Below the pieces are notes generated by a model. That model had not been told where the DNA came from and searched no databases. It saw only the letters and a list, made by a program, of their open reading frames with translations. Position numbers and translations under genes: made by a program. This document shows positions 1 to 6,491 of a stretch of DNA of 39,077 nucleotides, one piece after another. Within the stretch, counting starts at the first letter, position 1, and every line of letters starts with the position of its first letter. Origin of the DNA: Clostridia bacterium (lineage in GTDB: Bacteria; Bacillota; Clostridia; Christensenellales; Aristaeellaceae); assembly GCA_030530315.1 (NCBI GenBank), contig JAUMVG010000028.1, positions 1 to 39,077 of the forward strand. The letters run 5' to 3'.

Positions 1-23
1 CAGCCGATTGCCAGGATATTCAT
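1..23 (-). CDS. 5' end of a leftward gene, possibly a PIG-L/LmbE-type deacetylase (partial)
   Basis: Only the first seven codons and part of an eighth lie in the window. On the minus strand an excellent Shine-Dalgarno (AAGGAGGAGAGG, complement of 26-37) sits two bases before an ATG at 21-23. The ATG opens into M-N-I-L-A-I-G followed by a codon beginning TG (Cys or Trp). Such a hydrophobic first beta strand after Met-Asn is typical of PIG-L/LmbE N-acetylglucosaminyl deacetylases, which usually continue with a His-Pro-Asp-Asp motif. That motif would lie outside the window, so the family is a guess, while the existence of a start site is well supported. Confidence 0.5.
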
Positions 24-285
24 GTCCTCTCCTCCTTGATCGTCTCCGCGAATTGAGAATTAAGGAATGCGGCGGGAAGAAAATTAGGAATGAGGAATTA
101 GAAATTAGGAATTGGGAATGGCGGACAGTCGAAACGCGGCTGCTGCCCTTGGAACAACGGAGCTGCCTGATAGCCAACATTCTGACTGTTGCCTGATGCC
201 TGTTGACTGCTGCCTTAATTTCTGATGCCTGCTGCCTGCTGCCTGTTGTCATAATTCCTGTTGCCTCAACTGGGGAGGAATGCGC
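24..285. repeat. Intergenic spacer with two kinds of simple-sequence repeat
   Basis: This 262-bp stretch separates two divergent genes and has no convincing coding region. From about 49 to 123 it is built of variants of GAATTAGGAATT, and from about 186 to 267 of variants of TGCCTG (TGCCTGATGCC, TGCTGCCTGCTGCC). Its composition is much more AT-rich than the flanking genes. I see no clear sigma-A promoter for the downstream transpeptidase. The 62-codon open frame from position 8 has no ribosome binding site, consists of the repeat and is not called. Confidence 0.6.
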
Positions 286-2211
286 ATGAAGCTGCGAACG
301 ATATTGGCGAGGCTGCTGGCGGCGGTGCTGCTGGCGGGCCTGGCCGGCGCGTGGGCCGGGGCGGCGGCTCCGGCACGGGCCGATTACGACATGCCCTATT
401 ACATCGAGGTGGACGTCAGCAGCCAGATCGTGACCATCTACGATACCCAGACCCGCCAGATCGTCCGGCAGATGCTGTGCTCCACCGGCCGGAACGACCA
501 GACGCCCATCGGCGACTTCGTGCTGCCCCAAAATGGCAAGAAGACCGACCGCCAGCCCTGGTACTACATCGCCTCCTTCCACCGCTATGTGCGCTATCCC
601 ACCCGCATTCGGGGGGAGTTCCTGTTCCACTCGCTGCCCTACACCCGCAAGTCCCTGCAGTCCATCGAGCGACTGGCGGCGGACCAGTTCGGCACCCCGG
701 CCTCCCACGGCTGCGTGCGCCTGCGCTGGCAGGACGCGGAGTTCATCGCCCTGAACTGCCTGCCGGGCACGCGGTTGCGGATCATGAAGAGCGGCGACCG
801 CAAGGACGGGTTGCGGGAGCTGCTGTACCAGGGAGCCTACGACGCCAGACAGGGTCTCTCCTACGACAGCTTCATGGGCATCTCCACGGAGGAGGGTACC
901 CTGGGCCGGTTCAGCGAGGGCCGGGAGGTGCTGGATCTCCAGTACCGGCTGAGGGACCTAGGGCTGTACGACGGCGAGCTGAGCGGCGTGTACGACAGCG
1001 CCACGGTCAACGCGGTGCGCATGGCCCAGTATCTGCTGGGCGAGGACATGAGCGGCGTGGCCTCGGAGGAACTCCGGGCGCGGCTGATGGGCGGCGATCC
1101 GCCCACGGCCATGAACGTGTCCCTTTCCGAGGGCATGAGCGGCCCCGCGGTGCGTGCGCTGCAGGACAACCTGGCGGCGCTGCGGCTGTACGAAGACGCG
1201 CCGGACAGCGTGTACGACGCCGCCGTGGTGGAGGCCGTGACCCGCTTCCAGCAGGCCTACTGTTATGAGACCAACGGCGTGGCATCGCCGGAGCTGCAAA
1301 AGGCGGCGGCCTTTGAGGCCGCGCGGCTGGCAGAGACCTTCCCGGCGGGGGATTACAGCCTGTCCCTGGAGGGAGAGGCGCTGACGCTGGCCCGGGTGAA
1401 CGCGAAGGCCGGCATGAGCCTGCGCGCCGCCGCCAGCCAGAAGAGCCGCCAGCTTCGGAAGCTGGCCATGGGCGAGATGCTGGTGGTCCTTCAAAGAGGA
1501 AACGAGTGGTCCCGGGTGCGCACGGGCGGCGAGGAGGGCTACGTGTACTCCCCTCTGGTACGCTTCTACGACTGGCAGAGCGCCGTGCTGAAGTATGCCG
1601 CCGAGGGGGACGACGCCGTCTACGTGGTGGGCAGCAGCCCCGAGGACTACCTGGCCGGGGCGCGGCTGCCCTGCGACGTGTTCGCCGAATACCTGGCGGC
1701 CAGCGACCAGCAGGTGGACGTGAGCCGGCTGGCGACCTTCGCCACGGTGGATACCGGCGACGACGCCACCGTGCTGAACCTGCGCGAGGCCCCGGACGCC
1801 GCCAGCGCCGTGCTGGACAGGGTGGCCAACGGCGAACGCCTTCGGGTGCAGCGGCGGCAGGCCGAGTGGACCCGGGTGATCTTCAACGGCCGCGAGGGCT
1901 ACCTGATGAACCGCTACCTGAGCTTCTGGACCGGCCCGGACGACGCCCTGGACGCCTCGCTGGACGGCGAGGAGGAGGACGCCTCCCAGGTGCTGTACGC
2001 GGTGGTGGAGAGCGCCGTGGAGGACAGCGCCCCGGTGTACGAGGCGGACCTGGACGACGCCCGGGTGCTGGGCCGGCTGAAGAACGGCACACGGGTGGAC
2101 GTGGTGGACATGGGCGCGGGCTGGTGCCGCATCAGCTACCGGGACCACGAGGGATATATGATCGCCGAGACGCTGCACCTGGTGATGGAGGGCGACGACG
2201 CGCCGGCGTGA
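286..2211 (+). CDS. Secreted L,D-transpeptidase (YkuD domain) with peptidoglycan-binding and SH3 repeats
   Basis: Predicted cell-wall enzyme of 641 residues that would form or modify 3-3 peptidoglycan cross-links outside the membrane. An N-terminal signal peptide (about residues 1-32, ending A-P-A-R-A-D) precedes a YkuD catalytic domain with a conserved histidine in HSLPY (His115) and the catalytic motif SHGCVRL (His141, Cys143). It continues with two PG_binding_1-like repeats (about 205-355) and three SH3-like repeats (about 365-425, 485-545, 565-635). Two ATGs compete, at 280 and 286. GGGGAGG at 272-278 leaves one base before the first and seven before the second, so 286 is chosen. The gene stands alone and is followed by a hairpin terminator. 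The catalytic family is clear, but whether it is a true cross-linker or a lipoprotein-attaching or spore-specific enzyme is not. Confidence 0.9.
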   Translation: MKLRTILARLLAAVLLAGLAGAWAGAAAPARADYDMPYYIEVDVSSQIVTIYDTQTRQIVRQMLCSTGRNDQTPIGDFVLPQNGKKTDRQPWYYIASFHRYVRYPTRIRGEFLFHSLPYTRKSLQSIERLAADQFGTPASHGCVRLRWQDAEFIALNCLPGTRLRIMKSGDRKDGLRELLYQGAYDARQGLSYDSFMGISTEEGTLGRFSEGREVLDLQYRLRDLGLYDGELSGVYDSATVNAVRMAQYLLGEDMSGVASEELRARLMGGDPPTAMNVSLSEGMSGPAVRALQDNLAALRLYEDAPDSVYDAAVVEAVTRFQQAYCYETNGVASPELQKAAAFEAARLAETFPAGDYSLSLEGEALTLARVNAKAGMSLRAAASQKSRQLRKLAMGEMLVVLQRGNEWSRVRTGGEEGYVYSPLVRFYDWQSAVLKYAAEGDDAVYVVGSSPEDYLAGARLPCDVFAEYLAASDQQVDVSRLATFATVDTGDDATVLNLREAPDAASAVLDRVANGERLRVQRRQAEWTRVIFNGREGYLMNRYLSFWTGPDDALDASLDGEEEDASQVLYAVVESAVEDSAPVYEADLDDARVLGRLKNGTRVDVVDMGAGWCRISYRDHEGYMIAETLHLVMEGDDAPA

Positions 2212-2281
2212 GGGCAAAAGGAACGGGTCGGGAGGGCAGAATACTGTCCCGACCTCAGGACACTGGCCAAGCGCAAACGCA

Positions 2282-2319
2282 AAAACAGCATCCGATCGGG
2301 AAGAATCGGGTGCTGTTTT
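2282..2319. terminator. Bidirectional intrinsic terminator between convergent genes
   Basis: AAAACAGCATCCGAT (2282-2296) pairs with ATCGGGTGCTGTTTT (2305-2319), a 15-bp stem with one G-U pair and an 8-base loop. The A4/T4 ends supply a short U tract in both directions, fitting the position between the rightward transpeptidase gene and the leftward amidase gene. Confidence 0.7.
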
Positions 2320-2456
2320 GCTTGGAATTGTACATGATTGGGAGAACGGAACGTTTTCCGGGTCGGCGGGTTCTGGGGGAACACGCCGACAATCATGGTT
2401 GTGTCGCCAGAGCCTCCGTTCTCACCGCTGTGGGGTGATAAGCCACTTCGCAGGTG

Positions 2457-2984
2457 TCACAGGCGGGGCAGCAGCGCGTCCGCGACGACGCCGGCCATGT
2501 ACAGCTTGTAGGCGTATCGGTCGGGCTGGGGCGGCACGGCGCAGTGGAAGGCCTGGACGGCTTCCGGCGCGGCGATGGCGAAGTACACCTCGCCGGGCAC
2601 GCTGTCGGCGTTGGCCGGATCCGGGTTGCCGAAGCTGCCGGTGACGCCCAGACCGAAGTCGGCCCCGTAAGCGCGGCGGCAGGCCAGCGCCATGGCGGCG
2701 GCGGTCTCCGGGGAATAGACGCCGTGGGCCTCGATCACCCCGGCGGGGACGCCTTCGCGCACCTTGGCGGCGTTGCTGTAGGTTATGAAGGCTCCCTTGA
2801 GGATGGCGGATGCGCCCTCGGTGTCGGTGATCAGCGACGCGATCAGCCCGGAGGTGCAGCTCTCCATGCAGGTGATCGTCCGGCCCTGGTCGATCAGCCG
2901 GAGGGTGATGGCCCGGTACTTCGCCCGGACGGCGGCCTCGTTGGCGACGCCCGCCGGGGCGTTGATCTCCAGTGTTGTCGGCAT
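2457..2984 (-). CDS. pncC: CinA C-terminal-type nicotinamide-nucleotide amidase (PncC-like)
   Basis: A 175-residue stand-alone CinA C-terminal domain. Characterised members deamidate nicotinamide mononucleotide to nicotinic acid mononucleotide, recycling the pyridine ring in NAD metabolism. Visible family signatures are MESCTSG near residue 45, the segment ITYSNAAKVREGVP, HGVYSPETAAAMA and the glycine-rich GVTGSFGNPDP. The usual GIAGP at the last site is here GSFGNP, a small deviation. The start at 2982-2984 is preceded by AAGGAG eight bases upstream; an in-frame TTG further out at 3056 would overlap the promoter and is rejected. Its own sigma-A promoter lies at 3028-3056. The N-terminal CinA (MoCF-like) domain is absent, so the protein should be the amidase alone. 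Confidence 0.85.
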   Translation of the reverse strand: MPTTLEINAPAGVANEAAVRAKYRAITLRLIDQGRTITCMESCTSGLIASLITDTEGASAILKGAFITYSNAAKVREGVPAGVIEAHGVYSPETAAAMALACRRAYGADFGLGVTGSFGNPDPANADSVPGEVYFAIAAPEAVQAFHCAVPPQPDRYAYKLYMAGVVADALLPRL

Positions 2985-3027
2985 GGCGCGGCGCTCCTTT
3001 TCGGAAAGAATGGGGGATGCTCCGCCC

Positions 3028-3056
3028 ATTATACCGCAGATGAAGGGCCGGGTCAA
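3028..3056 (-). promoter_or_regulatory. Sigma-A promoter for the CinA-like amidase gene
   Basis: On the minus strand TTGACC (complement of 3051-3056), a 17-base spacer and TATAAT (complement of 3028-3033). Transcription would start about 40 bases before the ATG. Confidence 0.75.
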
Positions 3057-3075
3057 CCGGGGAAACGCGCGTATT

Positions 3076-3867
3076 CTACGGTTCCTCCTCCGCCTCGCCC
3101 AGGGCGGCCTCCAGCGCGCCGATGCGCCGGAGGATGCCGTCGCAGAAGGCGTCCGCGGCCTCCACCCGCGCCCTGGAATCCAGGGCGGCGAACTCCTTGA
3201 TGGGGCCGATCAGCTCCCGGGCGGCCCCGGCGACGGCGCTGTCCGCGGCGGGCTCTCGACGCCCCTGGAGGTACTGGGTCAGCACGTCGCAGGCCCGGGC
3301 CAGCTCCGCGTCGCCGGAGCGCCGGGCCTCGGCCACCAGCGCACCGCCGGACTCGCCCAGGTCCGCCCGGACCCGGTGGTTCACCTGGGGCGCCTCGCAG
3401 GCGAGGCCACGGGCGTTCAGCTGCTCCACCAGCTGGCGCACGTACTCCGGCCGGGTCTTGACCACGGCCCGGTATTTATTCTGATAGCGCAGCATCAGGC
3501 TGTGGTCGCCGCCGGACAGCTTTTGCAGGCAGGAGCGCACCGACTGGCCCGCGGCCCGGGCGATGAGCACCTGCTCCATCAGCCAGTCCACCTCCTGCTG
3601 TGTAAAGGGCACGAACCGGGACGGGCGGTCCTGGCCGTTGTCGTGCTGGCGCACCTGGGCATAGTAGTAGTTTCGGATGCTGTTGGGGCGACGGCCCGTC
3701 TGACGGGCGATCTGCTCAAATACGGCTTTCAGCGGCAGCCCCTGCTGCTGCGCTTCGTCGGCGGTTTCCCAGAGCAGCTTGTTTTCGGTGTCGCTCCAGC
3801 CGGAGCGCCTGCCCGACCGGGGGAACCCCGGCTGCCTGCTTCCTTCGTGGGTGATGGCCTGATCCAT
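3076..3867 (-). CDS. Myb/SANT-like DNA-binding protein, RsfA-type regulator candidate
   Basis: A 263-residue probable transcription regulator. Residues about 20-75 form a Myb-like helix-turn-helix: W-S-D-T-E-N-K-L-L-W, then A-R-Q-T-G-R-R-P-N-S-I-R-N-Y-Y-Y, an arrangement seen in the prespore regulator RsfA and its relatives. A second helical block with F-T-Q-Q-E-V-D-W-L follows. The C-terminal half is Ala/Glu/Arg-rich and probably helical. The ATG at 3865-3867 has GGAGGGG seven bases upstream; the frame continues 26 codons further out, but that would run through the promoter at 3918-3945. I infer a regulatory, possibly sporulation-linked role; the similarity to RsfA is limited to the DNA-binding module, so the target genes are unknown. 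Confidence 0.75.
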   Translation of the reverse strand: MDQAITHEGSRQPGFPRSGRRSGWSDTENKLLWETADEAQQQGLPLKAVFEQIARQTGRRPNSIRNYYYAQVRQHDNGQDRPSRFVPFTQQEVDWLMEQVLIARAAGQSVRSCLQKLSGGDHSLMLRYQNKYRAVVKTRPEYVRQLVEQLNARGLACEAPQVNHRVRADLGESGGALVAEARRSGDAELARACDVLTQYLQGRREPAADSAVAGAARELIGPIKEFAALDSRARVEAADAFCDGILRRIGALEAALGEAEEEP

Positions 3868-3917
3868 TTGATCCCCTCCAAACCGTTGATGATACAGAGT
3901 ATGCGCGGCGTGTGCTG

Positions 3918-3945
3918 AGCATATACAGAGATCCGCGATTGTCAA
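3918..3945 (-). promoter_or_regulatory. Sigma-A promoter for the Myb-like regulator
   Basis: Minus-strand TTGACA (complement of 3940-3945), 16-base spacer, TATGCT (complement of 3918-3923). The predicted leader is about 45 nt. Confidence 0.65.
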
Positions 3946-4053
3946 AAGTTCTTAAAATTCTCGAGCGCCGCCGCAATGGCGCGGGCGGCGCCTGCGCCGG
4001 GGCGGCAATATGGAATATATATGCGCCTCGGCGGAAAATATACGCGGATTGGC

Positions 4054-4082
4054 TTGAAATTAACGCTTCGATCCCTTAAAAT
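4054..4082 (+). promoter_or_regulatory. Sigma-A promoter for the nucleotidyltransferase gene
   Basis: TTGAAA (4054-4059), 17-base spacer, TAAAAT (4077-4082). Transcription would start near 4089, about 65 bases before the ATG. Confidence 0.7.
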
Positions 4083-4155
4083 GTTCTCCACGGGCCGCCT
4101 TTGGGCGGTCGAACAGCGACATCCGCGGGCACAGCCCGCTTAGGGAGGATACGAT

Positions 4156-5070
4156 ATGAACAAACCGACCCTGGTGATCATGGCGGCGGGCATGGGCAGC
4201 CGCTTTGGCGGCAACAAGCAGGTGGCACCGGTGGACGACGCGGGCCACATCATCATCGACTTTTCCATCTATGACGCTCTCCGCGCGGGCTTTGGCCGGG
4301 TGGTGTGCGTGATCAAGCCGGAGATGGAGAAGGACTTCCACGCGGCCATCGGCGAGGGCATCGCCCGCAAGGTCGACCTGCGCTACGCCTACCAGCGGCT
4401 GGAGGCGCTGCCCGAGGGCTTTTCCGTGCCGGAGGGCCGCCAGAAGCCCTGGGGCACCGGCCACGCGACGCTGTGCGCGCTGGACGAGGTGGACGGCCCC
4501 TTCGCGGTGATCAACGCCGACGACTTCTATGGCCGGGACGCCTTCCGGGCCGCGGCGGAGTTCCTGATGGCCGAGGGCGACGAGAACGAGCACGCCATGG
4601 TGGGCTACAACATCGAGAACACGCTGACGGAGAATGGCTCCGTGTCCCGGGGCGTCTGCACCGGCGACGGCGCTGGCTACCTGGCGGACATCACCGAGCG
4701 CACACGCATCGAGCCCCGGGAGGGCGGCGCGGCCTACACCGAGGACGGCGGCGAGAGCTGGACGTTCATCCCCGCGGGTACGCCGGTGTCCATGAACCTG
4801 TGGGCCTTCCGGCGGGGCGTGCTGGAGGCGTTCCCCAGGCTGTTTATGGAATTCCTGCGCAGAGACATGCCCGCCAACCCGCTGAAGGCGGAGTTCTATC
4901 TGCCCAACGTGCCCAAGGCGCTGATCGCCTCCGGCGCGGCGAAGGTGCGGCTGCTGACCACCGGCGAGCGCTGGTACGGCATGACCTACCGGGAGGACGC
5001 CGGGAAGGTCCGCGAGGCCATCGTTCGGATGAAGGAACAGGGCGTTTACCCGGAGCGGCTGTGGGATTGA
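4156..5070 (+). CDS. Sugar-nucleotidyltransferase-like protein (NTP_transferase fold)
   Basis: A 304-residue cytoplasmic protein with the nucleotide-binding signature of sugar-1-phosphate nucleotidyltransferases at the very N-terminus (V-I-M-A-A-G-M-G-S-R-F-G-G-N-K, residues about 7-21) and a metal-binding-type motif V-I-N-A-D-D-F-Y-G (about 117-125). This family normally joins an NTP to a sugar phosphate, or uses the fold to activate other phosphorylated compounds; the substrate cannot be read here. There is no left-handed beta-helix acyltransferase domain, so it is not GlmU-like. GGGAGG six bases before the ATG supports the start. The gene has its own promoter. The next gene begins 91 bases downstream and may be co-transcribed. 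Confidence 0.8.
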   Translation: MNKPTLVIMAAGMGSRFGGNKQVAPVDDAGHIIIDFSIYDALRAGFGRVVCVIKPEMEKDFHAAIGEGIARKVDLRYAYQRLEALPEGFSVPEGRQKPWGTGHATLCALDEVDGPFAVINADDFYGRDAFRAAAEFLMAEGDENEHAMVGYNIENTLTENGSVSRGVCTGDGAGYLADITERTRIEPREGGAAYTEDGGESWTFIPAGTPVSMNLWAFRRGVLEAFPRLFMEFLRRDMPANPLKAEFYLPNVPKALIASGAAKVRLLTTGERWYGMTYREDAGKVREAIVRMKEQGVYPERLWD

Positions 5071-5161
5071 CGTGCGGCCCCTCGCGATTTGGAACGGAAC
5101 CTTTTGGAATCGCTCTGTGTCTAATGGTAAAACAACCCATAGGGGAGGAGAGGAAACAACC

Positions 5162-6034
5162 ATGAAAAAGCTGCTTGCCTGCGTGCTGGCCCTGACCCTG
5201 CTCTGCGCCGCCACGGCGCTGGGGGAGATCGGGGACCGGCTGAGCGTCGCCAATTGCAACGAGTACATCACCCTGCGGGAGGAGCCCAGCACCTCCGCCG
5301 CGGGCCTGGCAAAGCTCCCGCTGGGCGCCAAGGTGGATGAGATCGGCTGGGCCGGAAACGGCTTTGTGAAGGTGTCCTACCGGGGCCAGACGGGCTACGC
5401 GCTGGCCAGCTACCTGTCGGTGAACCAGACCTACCGGGGCAGCGAGGTCAACCTGAGCCAGGCCCAGCGCTACAACATCAACCTGTTCCTGTCCAACTTC
5501 ACCGAGACCGGCTTTGTGTGGCCGTCCGGCTGCTACGACAGGAGCTGGGTGAACCGGGCGCTGCTGACGCAGTTCGCCATCGACCACTGCTGGTTCAACC
5601 GCCAGAACCGGCTGGAGTGGGGCGAATACTTCAACGACAACAACGTGCGCCTGCCCAAGAGCCAGATCGCGCCCATCGTGCAGAAGTACTTCGGCCTGGA
5701 CATCGAGCCCTCCGAGCACCCGCAATACATGGACTATCGCGACGGCTACTACTATTGGCAGGAGACCGGCGGCCACACCAACGACGGCTTCGCCTGCCTG
5801 AGCCGCGTGGAAGCGCTGGGCGGGGGCCGCTACAGCGTGTGGTTCAACATCTATGGCATGGGCGAGGGGTGGAGCAACGACGTGTGCTACTACACCCAGG
5901 CCCAGGCCCGGAAGGCTTATCCCGTGGCCGGGACCGAGTTCACGGCCCGCGCCTTGATCAACACCGGGTCCACCGGCCTGGGGGACCGCTCCGGCTGGAG
6001 TTTGGAACGCTTCACTGTGGACCGGGATTTCTGA
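5162..6034 (+). CDS. Secreted SH3-domain protein with an uncharacterised Trp/Tyr-rich C-terminal domain
   Basis: A 290-residue exported protein. It has a signal peptide (about residues 1-21, start M-K-K-L-L-A-C), a bacterial SH3 domain (about 25-85: I-T-L-R-E-E-P-S, K-L-P-L-G-A-K-V, F-V-K-V-S-Y-R-G-Q-T-G-Y-A), then about 200 residues of an aromatic-rich domain that I do not recognise. SH3b domains usually bind the cell wall. The frame is open back to 5072, but the ATG at 5162 follows GGGGAGGAGAGG and starts a proper signal peptide. The cysteine in the signal region is not in a convincing lipobox. It may be an envelope-associated or sensory protein; a catalytic site is not evident. Confidence 0.75.
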   Translation: MKKLLACVLALTLLCAATALGEIGDRLSVANCNEYITLREEPSTSAAGLAKLPLGAKVDEIGWAGNGFVKVSYRGQTGYALASYLSVNQTYRGSEVNLSQAQRYNINLFLSNFTETGFVWPSGCYDRSWVNRALLTQFAIDHCWFNRQNRLEWGEYFNDNNVRLPKSQIAPIVQKYFGLDIEPSEHPQYMDYRDGYYYWQETGGHTNDGFACLSRVEALGGGRYSVWFNIYGMGEGWSNDVCYYTQAQARKAYPVAGTEFTARALINTGSTGLGDRSGWSLERFTVDRDF

Positions 6035-6078
6035 CGCAAATCGGTCGCCTTCGATTTGTTGAATATGTCGAAACATTG

Positions 6079-6101
6079 GCCGCCCTCCGGGGCGGCTTTT
6101 T
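6079..6101 (+). terminator. Intrinsic terminator after the SH3 protein gene
   Basis: GCCGCCC (6079-6085), loop TCCG and GGGCGGC (6090-6096), followed directly by TTTTT (6097-6101). Confidence 0.85.
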
Positions 6102-6116
6102 CGCGCCGTCGCCGCC

Positions 6117-6145
6117 TTGTGCACCGGCGCGAACTGTGCTATAAT
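6117..6145 (+). promoter_or_regulatory. Sigma-A promoter for the zapA-U32-mutS2 operon
   Basis: TTGTGC (6117-6122), 17-base spacer, perfect TATAAT (6140-6145). It lies just past the preceding terminator and about 28 bases upstream of the predicted SD. Confidence 0.8.
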
Positions 6146-6179
6146 CATCATGGAATGATGTAGTCTTTGGAGGATCATT

Positions 6180-6491
6180 ATGCAGAAGACCAGAACGACG
6201 GTGCGCATCGCGGGCAAGGAGTACACCATTGCCAGCTATGACAGCGAGGAATATGTGGGCCGCGTGGCGGCCTGGGTGGACCGGAGGATGAACGAGCTGG
6301 CCGCGGCCACGAAGCTGCCCGCCTCCCAGCTGGCGGTGCTTGCGGCGGTGAACGCCGCCGACGACATGATGAAGTCCCGGGACGAGATCCGCCGCCTGCG
6401 GGCGGAGCTGGATGCGCTGCGGGACCGGCTGGAGGCCGAGGAACCCCGGGAGGATGCGCTGGCGGAAGGAGATGCCGGGGCCGATGTGTGA
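6180..6491 (+). CDS. zapA: Cell division protein ZapA
   Basis: A 103-residue ZapA, the small protein that bundles FtsZ filaments and stabilises the Z-ring. The N-terminal beta-rich part contains the usual V-R-I-A-G-K-E-Y-T-I and Y-V-G-R-V-A-A-W-V-D segments. The second half (L-A-V-L-A-A-V-N-A-A-D-D followed by E-I-R-R-L-R-A-E-L-D-A-L-R-D) is the dimerising coiled coil. The ATG is preceded by TTGGAGG. The stop overlaps the start region of the next gene. Linkage of zapA to mutS2 is a conserved Firmicutes arrangement, which supports the call. Confidence 0.9.
   Translation: MQKTRTTVRIAGKEYTIASYDSEEYVGRVAAWVDRRMNELAAATKLPASQLAVLAAVNAADDMMKSRDEIRRLRAELDALRDRLEAEEPREDALAEGDAGADV

Noticed and set aside
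8-196. A 62-codon frame at the left edge
   Set aside because: It reads through simple repeats, has no SD and overlaps the leftward gene start on the other strand.
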